A stretch of 64,000 nt of DNA. Source: Clostridium brassicae. GTDB taxonomy: Bacteria > Bacillota > Clostridia > Clostridiales > Clostridiaceae. The stretch covers positions 186,001 through 250,000 of the forward strand of contig NZ_JAPQFJ010000002.1 in assembly GCF_026738875.1 (NCBI RefSeq). Reading direction: 5' to 3'. How positions within the stretch are numbered: position 1 is the first letter of the stretch; the number at the start of each line of letters is the position of its first letter. Shown here in pieces: positions 35,494 through 46,404 of this stretch. The notes under the pieces are model-generated. The model did no database searches. It saw only the letters and a program-made list of their open reading frames with translations, and was not told where the DNA came from. Position numbers and translations under genes: made by a program.

Positions 35494-38400
35494 ATGAAAA
35501 AGGTTTTAAATGTTGGACTTGATGTAGGTTCAACAACTGTAAAAATGGTTGTATTAGATGAATATACTAATGTCATTTATAAAAAGTATTTAAGACATTT
35601 TTCAGACATAAAAAATACAGTTGTTTCTATGTTAGAAGATGCAAAATTAACATTACAAAAAAATTTATTAACAGTAATGGTTACTGGATCAGGTGGCTTT
35701 AATATATCGCAAAAATTAGACGTGCCTTTTATTCAAGAAGTAATCGCATGTACTAGTGCAATTGAAAATATGATTCCAGAAACAGATGCGGCTATAGAAC
35801 TTGGTGGTGAAGATGCTAAAATAACATATTTGGGAAAATCTATTGAACAAAGAATGAATGGTACATGTGCTGGTGGTACTGGAGCGTTTATAGATCAAAT
35901 GGCTTCATTGTTGCAAACGGATGCTTTAGGATTAAATGAATTAGCTAAAAAACATAGAAATATTTATCCCATTGCTTCAAGGTGTGGTGTATTTGCTAAA
36001 ACAGATATACAACCATTATTGAACGAGGGAGCTGCAAAAGAGGATGTAGCTGCATCAGTTTTTCAAGCTGTTGTAAATCAAACAATAAGTGGACTTGCAC
36101 AAGGCAGACCCATAAATGGAAATGTAGCATTTTTAGGAGGACCACTTCATTTTCTATCAGAGCTTAGAAACAGGTTTATAGAAACTCTTAATTTAAATAA
36201 GGAAAATGTGGTTTTCCCAGAGGATTCTCAGTTTTTCGTTGCATTAGGAGCCGCTTTAGCATCAAAGGAAGAAGAAGCTTTTTCTTGCGAATGTTTATAT
36301 GAAAGAGCACCTGGCATATATAAAATGAACAATGAAGAATCTGAAAAATTAGAGCCTCTATTTTCAAGTGATTTAGAGTACGAAAAATTTAAAAAACGCC
36401 ATTCTAAAAATAAAATAAAACGTGTAAATATAGATGAGTATAGTGGGAAGGCTTACTTAGGTATAGATGCAGGTTCTACCACTACTAAGATTGCTCTTAT
36501 AGATCAAGAAGGAGGATTATTATACTCTTATTATGGAAGTAATATGGGAAGCCCATTAGAATCTACAATACAGGTATTAAGAGAATTATATAAGAGAATA
36601 AATGAAAATACAAAGATTGTTAATTCAGCTGTAACAGGGTATGGAGAGCATCTTATTAAAGCTGCTTTGAAAGTTGATATAGGAGAAATTGAGACTGTAG
36701 CTCATTATAAAGCTGCTGATTTTTTCCTTCCAGGTGTAGACTTTGTTCTTGATATTGGTGGACAAGATATGAAAAGTTTAAAAATCAATGATGGTGTTAT
36801 TGAATCTATTATGTTAAATGAAGCATGTTCTTCAGGGTGCGGTTCATTTATAGAAACATTTTCTAAGTCTTTAAATATGAATGTTAAAGACTTTGCTTTA
36901 GAAGCAGTGAAATCAAGAAGTCCAGTTGATCTTGGAACTCGTTGTACTGTATTTATGAATTCTAAAGTAAAACAAGCGCAAAAAGAAGGAGCTGATGTAA
37001 GTGATATATCAGCGGGAATATCACTTTCTGTTATAAAAAACGCTCTATTTAAGGTTATTAGGCTTAGAGATGTGAAAGAGATGGGTGAAAAAGTTGTTGT
37101 TCAAGGTGGTACTTTTTATAATGATTCAGTACTTAGAGCGTTAGAAAAAATAATAGGAAGAGAAGTTATACGTCCAGATATTGCTGGAATAATGGGAGCT
37201 TTTGGAGCAGCTTTAATTGCGAAAGATAGATATGTAGAAGAAAATAGTACAAGTCTTATTAAAGAAGAAGATCTTAAAGATTTTAAGACAGAAACATCTA
37301 TGAGAAGATGTGAGTTTTGTGGAAACAAATGCTTAATAACGGTTAAGCATTTTGCTGATGGAAGAGAATTTATATCTGGAAACAGGTGTGAAAGAGGAGC
37401 GGGACTAGAGAAAGTGGAAAATAATATTCCAAATCTTTATGAATATAAGTATAAGAGAGTATTCGGATATAAACCACTTTTAGAAAAAGAGGCTAAAAGA
37501 GGTAGTATAGGGATACCTCGAGTGTTAAATATGTATGAGGATTATCCATTTTGGTTTACTTTTTTTAATGAATTAGGCTATAGGGTTATTATTTCAAGCC
37601 GCTCTTCTAAAAAAATATATGAAATTGGTATGGAAACTATACCATCTGAATCAGTTTGCTATCCTGCAAAGCTTGTACATGGTCACATTACTGATTTGGT
37701 TAATAAAGGAGTTAAAAAAATATTTTATCCATGTATTCCATATAATCAAAAGGAAGATGAAGGGGCAAACAATCATTACAATTGTCCTATAGTTACGTCT
37801 TATCCAGAAACTATTAAGGCTAATATGGATATTTTAAAAGAAAATGATATTATATTTTATAAACCTTTTTTACCAATTGATATGCCTAGTAGGATGGGAA
37901 AAAGGTTAGTTCAAGAATTGTCTTCAGAAAATATACCTAAAAAAGAAATTTTAGATGCCATGCGAAAAGCTTATATAGAATTAGAAAAGTATAAAGCAGA
38001 CCTTAGAACTAAAGGGGAAGAAGCAATAAAGTATATAAATGAAAACAATATAAAAGGAATAGTTCTTGCTGGTAGGCCTTATCATGTTGATCCTGAGATT
38101 AATCATGGAATGCCTGAAATGATAAAGTCCTTTGGATTTGCAGTGCTTTGTGAAGATTCTATAAGACATCTTGCAAAAGTCGAAAGACCTCTTCGTGTCG
38201 TAGATCAATGGGTATATCATTCAAGAATGTATGCTGCTGCAACTTATGTTGCCGAGCAAAAAAACCTTGAACTTATTCAACTTAATTCTTTTGGATGTGG
38301 ATTAGATGCTGTAACAACTGATCAAGTAAAAGAAATTTTAGAGTCATATGGAAAAATTTACACTGTATTAAAGATAGATGAAATTAATAATTTAGGGGCA

Positions 38401-39726
38401 GCAAGAATTCGTGTACGTTCTTTGATAGCAGCGATAAAAGAGAGAGATAAAAGAAATTTTCAACCAAGAAAGATGTATCAAAGTACTGAAAGGGTTATAT
38501 TTACAAAAGAAATGAAAAAAACACACACAATACTTGCGCCACAAATGTCACCTATACATTTTCAGTTTTTAAAGACAGGTTTTGAAAAAGAGGGATATAG
38601 AATTGAGATTCTTCCATCTGTAGATAAAGATTCAATTGATGAAGGTTTGAGATATGTTAATAATGATGCATGTTATCCTTCTATTATTGTAATTGGACAA
38701 ATAATGGAGGCTTTAAAATCTGGGAAATATGATTTAAATAATACTTCTGTCATGATATCTCAGACAGGGGGAGGATGCAGGGCAACAAATTACATTGCTT
38801 TTATAAGAAAGGCACTGAAGGATGCAGGGATGGAACAAGTACCTGTTATATCACTAAATGCAGCTGGATTAGAAAAAAACCCAGGTTTTAAAGTTACTTC
38901 TTCAATGCTTGAAAATTTAGTGATGTCAGTTGTATATGGAGATCTTTTGATGAGGGTTTTATATAAAGTAAGGCCTTATGAGAAGGTGTCAGGTTCAGCC
39001 GATAAATTGTACCATAAATGGGTAGAAAGATGTCACGTCTCATTAAAAAGTGGAAGCAAAAGACAATTTAAAGAAAATATATATAGGATAGTGGAGGATT
39101 TTGATAGGTTAGAGATTTATGAAGATTTGATTAAGCCTAAAGTTGGTGTTGTTGGAGAAATTTTAGTTAAATTTCATCCTACTGCAAATAATAATATAGT
39201 GGAACTCCTAGAAACAGAGGGAGCAGAAGCAGTAGTTCCTGACTTAATAGATTTCTTTTTATACTCTGCATATGACGATAAAATTAAGTATAGAGATTTG
39301 TCAGGAAGTTTTTGGTCAATGCTTACTTCAAATCTTTCAATAAAGGTTATTGAACACTATAGAAAAGATATGAAAAAAGCGCTAGAAAATAGTAAAAGGT
39401 TTGAAGCTCCTAAATCAATAGAAGAAATAGCAAAAGGGGCAGAAAGATTTCTATCTCTTGGAAATCAAACAGGAGAAGGATGGTTTTTAACAGGAGAGAT
39501 GGTTGAACTTATTGAAAGTGGAGTAAATAATATTGTTTGCTTACAGCCATTTGCATGTCTTCCAAATCACATTACTGGAAAAGGTATGATAAAAGAACTG
39601 AGACGTGCGTATCCTTTATCCAATATTGCTCCTATAGATTATGATCCTGGAGCTAGTGAAGTAAATCAACTTAATCGTATAAAATTAATGCTGTCTGTAG
39701 CAAATAAGAATTTGTTTATGTCTTAA
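35494..39726 (+). CDS. Giant CoA-dehydratase activase-type protein (two ASKHA ATPase domains plus Fe-S dehydratase-like region)
   Basis: 1410 residues. ASKHA domain 1 spans about 1-270 ([43 protein letters not shown]). ASKHA domain 2 spans about 320-580 ([45 protein letters not shown]). The cysteines would bind a 4Fe-4S cluster at a dimer interface. DUF2229 and HgdB/FldB-like parts follow, with CEFCGNKC and CERG cysteines near 606-635. Related activators (HgdC, FldI, BcrA/D) drive ATP-dependent electron injection into 2-hydroxyacyl-CoA dehydratases. No dehydratase subunits are near. The function of the fused form is not established. RBS AGGAGGAG. Confidence 0.9.
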   Translation: MKKVLNVGLDVGSTTVKMVVLDEYTNVIYKKYLRHFSDIKNTVVSMLEDAKLTLQKNLLTVMVTGSGGFNISQKLDVPFIQEVIACTSAIENMIPETDAAIELGGEDAKITYLGKSIEQRMNGTCAGGTGAFIDQMASLLQTDALGLNELAKKHRNIYPIASRCGVFAKTDIQPLLNEGAAKEDVAASVFQAVVNQTISGLAQGRPINGNVAFLGGPLHFLSELRNRFIETLNLNKENVVFPEDSQFFVALGAALASKEEEAFSCECLYERAPGIYKMNNEESEKLEPLFSSDLEYEKFKKRHSKNKIKRVNIDEYSGKAYLGIDAGSTTTKIALIDQEGGLLYSYYGSNMGSPLESTIQVLRELYKRINENTKIVNSAVTGYGEHLIKAALKVDIGEIETVAHYKAADFFLPGVDFVLDIGGQDMKSLKINDGVIESIMLNEACSSGCGSFIETFSKSLNMNVKDFALEAVKSRSPVDLGTRCTVFMNSKVKQAQKEGADVSDISAGISLSVIKNALFKVIRLRDVKEMGEKVVVQGGTFYNDSVLRALEKIIGREVIRPDIAGIMGAFGAALIAKDRYVEENSTSLIKEEDLKDFKTETSMRRCEFCGNKCLITVKHFADGREFISGNRCERGAGLEKVENNIPNLYEYKYKRVFGYKPLLEKEAKRGSIGIPRVLNMYEDYPFWFTFFNELGYRVIISSRSSKKIYEIGMETIPSESVCYPAKLVHGHITDLVNKGVKKIFYPCIPYNQKEDEGANNHYNCPIVTSYPETIKANMDILKENDIIFYKPFLPIDMPSRMGKRLVQELSSENIPKKEILDAMRKAYIELEKYKADLRTKGEEAIKYINENNIKGIVLAGRPYHVDPEINHGMPEMIKSFGFAVLCEDSIRHLAKVERPLRVVDQWVYHSRMYAAATYVAEQKNLELIQLNSFGCGLDAVTTDQVKEILESYGKIYTVLKIDEINNLGAARIRVRSLIAAIKERDKRNFQPRKMYQSTERVIFTKEMKKTHTILAPQMSPIHFQFLKTGFEKEGYRIEILPSVDKDSIDEGLRYVNNDACYPSIIVIGQIMEALKSGKYDLNNTSVMISQTGGGCRATNYIAFIRKALKDAGMEQVPVISLNAAGLEKNPGFKVTSSMLENLVMSVVYGDLLMRVLYKVRPYEKVSGSADKLYHKWVERCHVSLKSGSKRQFKENIYRIVEDFDRLEIYEDLIKPKVGVVGEILVKFHPTANNNIVELLETEGAEAVVPDLIDFFLYSAYDDKIKYRDLSGSFWSMLTSNLSIKVIEHYRKDMKKALENSKRFEAPKSIEEIAKGAERFLSLGNQTGEGWFLTGEMVELIESGVNNIVCLQPFACLPNHITGKGMIKELRRAYPLSNIAPIDYDPGASEVNQLNRIKLMLSVANKNLFMS

Positions 39727-39730
39727 AAAG

Positions 39731-39767
39731 TAGGTTGAGTTCATCATAATGAACTCAACCTATTTTT
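39731..39767 (+). terminator. Activase gene terminator
   Basis: A perfect 14-bp stem TAGGTTGAGTTCAT/ATGAACTCAACCTA (39731-39744, 39749-39762) with a CATA loop, then T6. Confidence 0.93.
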
Positions 39768-39933
39768 TAACTATATGTTATATAAAAAGGTACTAATTCT
39801 ACAAGAAAATTTTGAAAATTAAGAAAATATTATTTTAAATATAAAATAATTAAATAATGATTAAAAAAACTATACTTATATTGCGTAATATGTTAACATT
39901 AAGTGAATAAATTGTTAATAAAGGGAGGATATT

Positions 39934-40911
39934 ATGAAGAAAATTAAAGGGTTTGCTATTATAGCTATTATTTCAAGCGTTATGATGTTGGTTTTATCAG
40001 GATGTGGTTCTTCTGATAAAACTAAATTAATAGATGCATTAAATAAGGGCAAAAATGTAAAATATGCAGCATTTGAAAGCAAGATAGATTTTGGAGTAGA
40101 AGGCGCTGAAGATGGAAAATATCCAGTTAAAAACATGAGCCTTGAATTAAATGGTAAAACAGCTAAAGAAAGTGACAAAAATCAAAAATTGCAAGCTAAT
40201 ATAAAGGCTAGTGTATCAGGTATAAATGTTGAAACAAAATTTTTCGAAGAAGTTATAAATGAAAATGGTAAGGTTAATGTAAATGCAATGATACAAATAC
40301 CTGAGTTTTTGAAAGCGCAAATGGGACCGTTATTTAAGGATGTAGAGTATTTGAATATTGATACTAAGAGTTTAGAAGATTTAGAAAAGATGTCTAAACA
40401 AGTACAAGCTCCTACGGTTAAAATGGATTCACTAGCTAATAATCCTTATAAATTACAAGAAGAAACTAATAAAGAAATAACAGCTTATCTTGAAAAAGAT
40501 GGAGATAAAGTTATAGAAAACAAAGGAAAACAAGAAGTATCTATAAACAATGTAAAAGAAACAGTTGAAATGTACAATGTAAAGGTGTCAAAAGAAGAAT
40601 TAAATAAAATTGTAAGTTTAGCAATGTCAAATGATAAAAATTTAAAAGCTGAAGATGTCAAAAAAGGAGTAGATGAATTTTTAAAACTTTTAGATGAAAC
40701 TTCAACTTATATGGAAATAGGGTTAAAGGATGGACATATAGTTCACACAAAAATCAACATAGTACTAAAAGAAAAACAAGAAAAAGTTAATTTGGCTGTT
40801 ACTATGAATATATTTGATATTGATAAAAAAGTTGATATAAAAATTCCAACTAATAAGGAAGTTAAGAGCAAGAATTTACTTGAATTAGTTACTATGATGG
40901 CAAATCAATAG
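39934..40911 (+). CDS. Lipoprotein of unknown function
   Basis: 325 residues. A signal peptide with lipobox LVLSGC (lipid-modified Cys about 24) is followed by GSSDKTKLIDALNKGKNVKY. The rest is lysine- and asparagine-rich, beta-strand-like, with no catalytic motif (for example ELNGKTAKESDKNQKLQANI). It resembles the LolA/LppX-like or DUF6612-type clostridial lipoproteins in general character only. It is exported and tethered to the outer face of the membrane. The RBS is AAAGGGAGG. It is monocistronic; a perfect-palindrome terminator follows about 130 bp downstream. Confidence 0.75.
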   Translation: MKKIKGFAIIAIISSVMMLVLSGCGSSDKTKLIDALNKGKNVKYAAFESKIDFGVEGAEDGKYPVKNMSLELNGKTAKESDKNQKLQANIKASVSGINVETKFFEEVINENGKVNVNAMIQIPEFLKAQMGPLFKDVEYLNIDTKSLEDLEKMSKQVQAPTVKMDSLANNPYKLQEETNKEITAYLEKDGDKVIENKGKQEVSINNVKETVEMYNVKVSKEELNKIVSLAMSNDKNLKAEDVKKGVDEFLKLLDETSTYMEIGLKDGHIVHTKINIVLKEKQEKVNLAVTMNIFDIDKKVDIKIPTNKEVKSKNLLELVTMMANQ

Positions 40912-41044
40912 TATTTTAATATAGTAAAAAGTTTTAAAATGATAAAAAATATATTTTTTAAGACAAAATTTAAAAATATTGTTTTTTGCATACAAGAATT
41001 AAAACAAAATAAAGACAATAAGATGTTGTTATAGTATAATTTTT

Positions 41045-41074
41045 ATAGGTTCCTTAATTAAGGAACCTATTTTG
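41045..41074 (+). terminator. Perfect 26-bp palindromic terminator
   Basis: ATAGGTTCCTTAA followed by its exact reverse complement (41045-41070), then TTTT. The identical core AGGTTCCTT also forms part of the 17087-17098 terminator arm. Confidence 0.75.
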
Positions 41075-41132
41075 CATAATATATTAAAAGATAAGCTAAA
41101 TTGATTAATAATTTATTAGTAAAGGTGATTGT

Positions 41133-41840
41133 ATGAATTTAAAAATAATATTTGAAGATAAACATGTTATAATTGTAGAGAAACCACCTAAAGTTCCATC
41201 TCAAAGTGATAAAACAGAGGATATTGACATGATAACTATGTTAAAAAACTATCTTAAGGAGAAATGTCCATCAGCAAGAGATCCTTATATAGGACTTGTA
41301 CATAGACTTGATAGACCTGTTGGAGGATTGATGGTTTTTGCAAAGACAAGGGAAGCAAATAGAGAGTTATCTGATCAGATTAGAGTAAAATTATTTAGAA
41401 AAGAGTATTATGCTGTTGTTTGTGGTAAGCCAGAAAAAGATAATGGAGAATTAAAAGACTACTTAAAGAAGTTAAGGACTATTAATATGTCTAAAGTTGT
41501 ATCAGAAGGAACAAAAGGTGCTAAAGAGGCTATTTTAGAATATGAGGTTTTAGAGAGTATCAAAACTGAGAAATTTGGAATCTTAAGTCTTGTAAGTATC
41601 AAGCTTAAAACGGGAAGACATCATCAAATACGCGTTCAATTTGCTAATGCAGAATTACCCTTATGGGGAGATAACAAATATAATAAAGCTTTTGTTAAGA
41701 TGAAAGAATGGACACAAATTGCTTTGTGGTCAAAGTATATTTCATTTAAACATCCAAAAGATAAGTCTATTTGTAGTTTTGAATTAAAACCAAATAAAGA
41801 AATTCCATTTTCTTTATTTAATTTAGAAAAGTCATCATAA
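41133..41840 (+). CDS. RluA-family pseudouridine synthase
   Basis: 235 residues. The catalytic signature VHRLDRPVGGLMVFAKT has the active Asp at D60, and a downstream LKTGRHHQIRVQFA closes the RluA fold. The N-terminal S4 domain of RluD-type enzymes is absent, so this is a short YjbO/RluA-like form. It isomerises uridines in rRNA or tRNA; the site is not predictable. RBS AAAGGTGATT. The stop TAA lies in the loop of its own terminator. Confidence 0.92.
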   Translation: MNLKIIFEDKHVIIVEKPPKVPSQSDKTEDIDMITMLKNYLKEKCPSARDPYIGLVHRLDRPVGGLMVFAKTREANRELSDQIRVKLFRKEYYAVVCGKPEKDNGELKDYLKKLRTINMSKVVSEGTKGAKEAILEYEVLESIKTEKFGILSLVSIKLKTGRHHQIRVQFANAELPLWGDNKYNKAFVKMKEWTQIALWSKYISFKHPKDKSICSFELKPNKEIPFSLFNLEKSS

Positions 41841-41853
41841 TGATGGCTTTTTT
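41827..41853 (+). terminator. Terminator overlapping the rluA-family stop codon
   Basis: AAAAGTCATCA / TGATGGCTTTTTT, with the stop codon TAA (41838-41840) as the three-base loop. Confidence 0.82.
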
Positions 41854-41990
41854 GATTATATGGTTAAATACTAATTATGTGTTTTAATGAAGTGATCTTA
41901 TTATTGAATATTTTATTATTTTAACTAATCTGTAATAATACTATTAATTTTAAAAGGTATAATATATTTGTAAAAGAAGGTGAAAAGATT

Positions 41991-43367
41991 ATGAATAAAC
42001 GTATAAAAGGTATTGGACTAATAGTATTTATTTTTATATTTTTATCAGGGTGTTCTGTTATGAAATCGCCAGTTGAACTTATACAAAAGCCTAAAGTAAT
42101 ATCTAAAAATATAAAGGAAGAATATATACTATCTGAAATTTTGTCAAAAGAAGAAACTTTAACATTATCGTTAAGTCAAAAAGATATGGAATCTATAAGA
42201 AGTATTGATTTAGATCAAGATGGAAAAGATGAATTAATTGTTTTATTTAAAGAAAATAAGGACGTTTTTAGAGGTGAAAATAAGTATGGAATAATCATAT
42301 TAAAACAGCTTAATGGGAAATGGCATGAGATAAATAGAATTTATCAAAAAGCTTATGGAGTGGATTTGGTAGAGTGCAAAGATGTAACTGGAGATAAAAA
42401 ACCAGATATTATTATTGGATGGAATGGAAAAAAAGAAGATGAGAAGCTCCTAAATGTATATTCATGGAGTAAAGGATATTTTCACTTTTTGTATAAAGAT
42501 ATGTATAAAGAAATAGGAATTGATGATTTGGATAATGATGGTAAAAATGAAGTGGTTTTATTAAAAAAAGTTGCTAAAAGTGATGCTGTTAGTTTAGAAG
42601 TTTTTAAATATTTTAATGAAAAAATAAACAATATTGATAAATTTATTATAAAGAATAAAAATTATTATAATACAATGAAGATAGGAAATGTAATTAATAA
42701 TAAGAAGGGGATATTTATAGATTTTGATATGGGAACACTTTTATCTTATACAGATTTATTAGTTCTTCAAAATAATAAACTTGTTGATATTTTTAAAAAT
42801 GAATCATTAGATAAGCCTAAAACCTTAAAAAGAGATTTTATTAAATCAAAAGATGTAAATAATGATGGCATAATAGAAATAGGTTTAACAGAAAAACTTT
42901 TGTACCCAACTAAGGATGAGAAGACGTATCACCTAATTAATAAGAACAAATTACCAGTAGTTAATGGATGGTATCAATGGAACGGAAAAGAAGGTATTAA
43001 TTTAGTATTGAGAGAATACTGTAATTATGATTTAGGGTATAAGATTGTTATTCCTGAAAAATGGGGAAATGAATTTACTATTTCTGCATCTTACGAGGAA
43101 AATAGTGAGGTTAATAAAGTAGAATTTTTTAGTTTAGATTCAAAGCAAAGGATAGAGAATCACATTTTTTCAATTGAAAATTTAAGTAAAGATGAGTGGG
43201 ATAAAGAGAAAGATATATTAAAAAACAAAAAATATATAGTTTTAAAAGAGGATGAAAATAATGTAATATTAGGTGTATTTCCAAATATTAAGGTTGAAAA
43301 CTCTAAGTATTTTATGGATGAAGATAATTTAAGAAAAAGCTTTTACATTATAAAAAAAGGCGATTAG
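41991..43367 (+). CDS. Lipoprotein with FG-GAP/VCBS-like repeats
   Basis: 458 residues. Signal peptide and lipobox FLSGC (Cys about 21). At least four acidic Ca-binding-like loops occur: DLDQDGKDELIVLF, DVTGDKKPDIIIGW, DLDNDGKNEVVLLK and DVNNDGIIEIGLTE. These have the D-x-D-x-D-G-x-x-E/D-I/L pattern of VCBS/FG-GAP beta-propellers. An extracytoplasmic C-terminal domain of about 120 residues follows. The stop is 12 bp before a response-regulator gene, so it is the first gene of an operon with the two-component system and may act as its extracellular ligand-binding partner. That role is inference. Confidence 0.82.
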   Translation: MNKRIKGIGLIVFIFIFLSGCSVMKSPVELIQKPKVISKNIKEEYILSEILSKEETLTLSLSQKDMESIRSIDLDQDGKDELIVLFKENKDVFRGENKYGIIILKQLNGKWHEINRIYQKAYGVDLVECKDVTGDKKPDIIIGWNGKKEDEKLLNVYSWSKGYFHFLYKDMYKEIGIDDLDNDGKNEVVLLKKVAKSDAVSLEVFKYFNEKINNIDKFIIKNKNYYNTMKIGNVINNKKGIFIDFDMGTLLSYTDLLVLQNNKLVDIFKNESLDKPKTLKRDFIKSKDVNNDGIIEIGLTEKLLYPTKDEKTYHLINKNKLPVVNGWYQWNGKEGINLVLREYCNYDLGYKIVIPEKWGNEFTISASYEENSEVNKVEFFSLDSKQRIENHIFSIENLSKDEWDKEKDILKNKKYIVLKEDENNVILGVFPNIKVENSKYFMDEDNLRKSFYIIKKGD

Positions 43368-43379
43368 AAGGGGATTAAT

Positions 43380-44078
43380 ATGAAAAACAAAATATTAATT
43401 TTAGAAGATGAAAAATCTATAAGAAGTTTTATAAAGATTAAGTTAAGAGCTTTAAATTATGAAGTCGTGGAAGCTGAAAATGGTAACGAGGCTTTGAAAA
43501 AAGTTGATGGAACATTTGATATAGCTCTTTTAGATGTTATGCTTCCAGATATAGATGGTTTTGAGGTTTGTAGGAGATTGAGAGAAATATACCCTAGAAT
43601 TGGAATAATAATGATTACTGCTAAAGGACAAGAAGATGACAAGGTTAAAGGGTTAGGATGTGGTGCTGATGATTATATTGTAAAACCATTTAGCCCAAAA
43701 GAGTTAGAAGCTAGGATAGAAGCATTATTAAGACGGATTAATATAAATTCAAATAATGAAGTTCATAGTGAAAATAAGATTAATATGGAGCCATTTACAT
43801 TAGATATGAATAAAAAGAATTTAATGAAAAATGGCCAAGAGATTTCTCTTACTCCAACAGAATATGAGCTTATAAGATTACTCATAAGCAATGTGAATAA
43901 AAACATAAGTAGGGATGAGATATTAGATAAAATATGGGGAAGTAGTTATTTTGGGGATGTAAAGATTGTAGATGTGAATGTTAGAAGAATAAGAAGAAAA
44001 ATTGAAGAGGATCCGTCTAATCCTAAGTATTTAAAGACTGTTTGGGGATATGGATATATGTGGAGTTGTGATAAATGA
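43380..44078 (+). CDS. OmpR-family response regulator
   Basis: 232 residues. The receiver domain has acidic pocket E9-D10, phospho-acceptor D52 (ALLDVMLPDIDGFEV) and conserved Lys in YIVKPFSP. A C-terminal winged-helix DNA-binding domain follows (about 130-230: SLTPTEYELIRLLISN, then VDVNVRRIRRKIE). It overlaps the kinase gene by 4 bp (ATGA). RBS GAAGGGGATT. It probably regulates its own operon and the lipoprotein gene after it. Confidence 0.96.
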   Translation: MKNKILILEDEKSIRSFIKIKLRALNYEVVEAENGNEALKKVDGTFDIALLDVMLPDIDGFEVCRRLREIYPRIGIIMITAKGQEDDKVKGLGCGADDYIVKPFSPKELEARIEALLRRININSNNEVHSENKINMEPFTLDMNKKNLMKNGQEISLTPTEYELIRLLISNVNKNISRDEILDKIWGSSYFGDVKIVDVNVRRIRRKIEEDPSNPKYLKTVWGYGYMWSCDK

Positions 44079-45466
44079 AAGGAATTAAACAAAGATTATA
44101 TACACAAAACAGTATTATTATTGTAAGCATAGTTATTATTTTAGAGATTATATTTATTTTTTCAGTAAAAAGCTATTACATAAAAAGTGCAGAATATCAA
44201 TTAATAAATAAGGCAGAAGTTTCAAGTAATTTTTATAATAAGTATTTAATAAATGAGAATATATATGAGAAAGCCAGATATATGTTAGAAAATGAGTCAA
44301 GAGATAGTACTTTTTATATGCAATTTTTTGATTTAAATAGGGAAATGATTATAGATTCCAATGGATTTAAATCTCATGATGATATAAAGGAAAAAGATAT
44401 TTTAGCTGCCTTAAATGGGCAAACAGAAACCATAAGGAGTAATGATAAATTTACAAAAGAAAGTATTATGTCTGTATCTGTTCCAGTATATCATCTCAAT
44501 GAAATTTCAGGAGTTTTAAGATATTCTATTTCTATTTCCCAAATAGAAAAAACGATTTCAAACATTATTATTGGAGCACTTTTAATAGGAGGAGTTGTTA
44601 TAGCAATAACTTTTTCTGTTAGTTCTATTCTAGCTGATAAAATAGTATATCCTATTGAGAATTTAACAAAAGCTGCAGAAACAATGGCATTGGGGGATTT
44701 TTCAAAAAGAATAAAAAAGGCAAATAATGATGAAATAGGAAAATTGTCTGATACGCTAAATTATATGGCAGAGGAAATTCAAAAGAGTAATTCGGTTAAA
44801 AATGAATTCATTTCGTCTATTTCCCATGAACTTAGAACACCTTTAACAGCTATAAGAGGATGGAGTGAGATAATAAATTCAGGAGAAATAAAAGATGAAG
44901 AAGAAATAAGAGAAGGTTTAGAGATAATATTAAGTGAAACTAAAAGACTAACAGGATTAGTAGAAGAACTTCTTGATTTTTCTAAGCTAGAGATGGGTAA
45001 AATTAGCTTAAATTTACAAAATGCTGATATAAATAATATAGTAATAGAAGTTTATAATTATTTTAAAAGTAGATTTAAAAATGAAAATGTAGAATGTGAG
45101 TTAAATATAGCGGAAGAAAATTTTTTTACTCAAGTAGATGAAAATAGGTTTAAACAAGTACTTATAAATATAATAGATAATGCTATAAAATTTTCTGAGG
45201 AAAATGGAAAAATAACTATAAGTACATTTTTGTACAATGAAAACATAATTATTAAAATTGAAGATTGTGGTATAGGTATAGAAAAAGATGATTTACATAG
45301 GGTTACAGAAAAATTTTATAAAGGCGAGTCTAGAAAGTCTGGAAGTGGAATAGGATTGTCTATTTGCAATGAAATAGTAAACCTTCATAGCGGTAAATTA
45401 GTAATAGATAGTATAAAAGGAAGAGGTACATCCGTTACTATATGTATTCCAAGAAAATATGAATAA
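44075..45466 (+). CDS. Membrane sensor histidine kinase
   Basis: 463 residues. TM1 about 13-33, an extracellular sensor domain of about 130 residues, TM2 about 166-188, HAMP about 190-240, then HisKA with phospho-acceptor H251 in FISSISHELRTPLTAIRGW, and HATPase_c with N-box IDNAIKFSEENG and G-boxes EDCGIGIEKDD and KSGSGIGLSI. It is partner of the OmpR-type regulator, with a coupled start at 44075. Signal unknown; the flanking lipoproteins are obvious candidates for accessory sensors. Confidence 0.95.
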   Translation: MKGIKQRLYTQNSIIIVSIVIILEIIFIFSVKSYYIKSAEYQLINKAEVSSNFYNKYLINENIYEKARYMLENESRDSTFYMQFFDLNREMIIDSNGFKSHDDIKEKDILAALNGQTETIRSNDKFTKESIMSVSVPVYHLNEISGVLRYSISISQIEKTISNIIIGALLIGGVVIAITFSVSSILADKIVYPIENLTKAAETMALGDFSKRIKKANNDEIGKLSDTLNYMAEEIQKSNSVKNEFISSISHELRTPLTAIRGWSEIINSGEIKDEEEIREGLEIILSETKRLTGLVEELLDFSKLEMGKISLNLQNADINNIVIEVYNYFKSRFKNENVECELNIAEENFFTQVDENRFKQVLINIIDNAIKFSEENGKITISTFLYNENIIIKIEDCGIGIEKDDLHRVTEKFYKGESRKSGSGIGLSICNEIVNLHSGKLVIDSIKGRGTSVTICIPRKYE

Positions 45467-45580
45467 TTAAAGGATTAATGGTAAATGAGAGTCATTACAT
45501 TAACCTATTTGTAAAGATTTAAGAAAATTTATAAATTACAATAGTATTAGGCAAGCTGATTAAAAATGGAGGAGATGAAT

Positions 45581-46294
45581 ATGAACTTATTTTTTAAGAA
45601 AATATCCACTTTAATATTGATGTTATCGTTAAGCTTAGGATTTACAGCATGTGATAATCAAGGGGAAGTTAAAGCTAAAAGTGACAATAAGCCTAAGAAT
45701 GAAGAAACATATAGTAAAGAGCTCCGTAAGTATTTCCCTTCTGTAGAGGGAATGGTGTTGAAATACTCTGGAACAGCTGAATATAGCCATAATTTAACTT
45801 TAAATAAGATTATTAATAAACAGGATTCAGTTATATTAGATTTAAAAGGTGAAATACATGATGTAAGTGATGGTGAAGGTCCTTCAAAAGAGGATTTAAT
45901 AATGGAAACTCAGTATATAATTAACAAAGATTCTGTTAAAGAAATGCAGAAAAATGTAAAAAGGAGATATTCTCAGTCTATTGTTAGAGAACAGACGGTT
46001 TTAAAGTTGCCTATTAAAGAAGGCAGTGTGTGGAATGAAAGTGTTAAAATAGACAATAAACAATATACTGCAACAACTAAAATAGTTGAAATATCCAAGG
46101 ATAATCAGAATAAAAATATAATAAAAACAGAGATGGTTGTTAAGGGTATAGAACATTATCCTGAAAAGACTTATAAAGAAATAAAAATTTTTAAGGAAGA
46201 TAAAGGTCTAACTGAATTTCAAAATTTAATTCTTCAAAAAAAGGAGCCTTTAGAATTTAGGTATAAGTTGTTTGAAGAAGAAAATAAGCAGTAG
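45581..46294 (+). CDS. Lipoprotein of unknown function downstream of the two-component system
   Basis: 237 residues from the ATG at 45581 (GGAGGAG 6 bp upstream); ATGs at 45566 and 45575 lie in or on the RBS. Signal peptide with lipobox FTAC. The body is hydrophilic and beta-rich (KYFPSVEGMVLKYSGTAEYS), recalling DUF-type lipoproteins that monitor the envelope. It is separated from the kinase by 114 bp and no strong terminator, so it may be read through or be a target. Its end is followed by an unusual nested palindrome. Confidence 0.75.
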   Translation: MNLFFKKISTLILMLSLSLGFTACDNQGEVKAKSDNKPKNEETYSKELRKYFPSVEGMVLKYSGTAEYSHNLTLNKIINKQDSVILDLKGEIHDVSDGEGPSKEDLIMETQYIINKDSVKEMQKNVKRRYSQSIVREQTVLKLPIKEGSVWNESVKIDNKQYTATTKIVEISKDNQNKNIIKTEMVVKGIEHYPEKTYKEIKIFKEDKGLTEFQNLILQKKEPLEFRYKLFEEENKQ

Positions 46295-46308
46295 CAAACA
46301 AGTAGTAA

Positions 46309-46395
46309 TTATCTCAAAATAGAAAAATAACACAATGTATTGAATTTTCATATTGAAAATTCAATACATTGTGTCTAAAGTTTATTTTGAGATAA
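46309..46395. repeat. Nested palindromic element between convergent genes
   Basis: A perfect 21-bp stem (46330-46350 with 46354-46374, 3-nt loop, begins ACACAATGTATT) sits inside a second perfect 13-bp stem TTATCTCAAAATA / TATTTTGAGATAA (46309-46321, 46383-46395). The 8-nt spacers do not pair. It could terminate both converging genes, but the size and nesting are more like a miniature palindromic element. Confidence 0.8.
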
Positions 46396-46404
46396 ACCCA
46401 TTTA

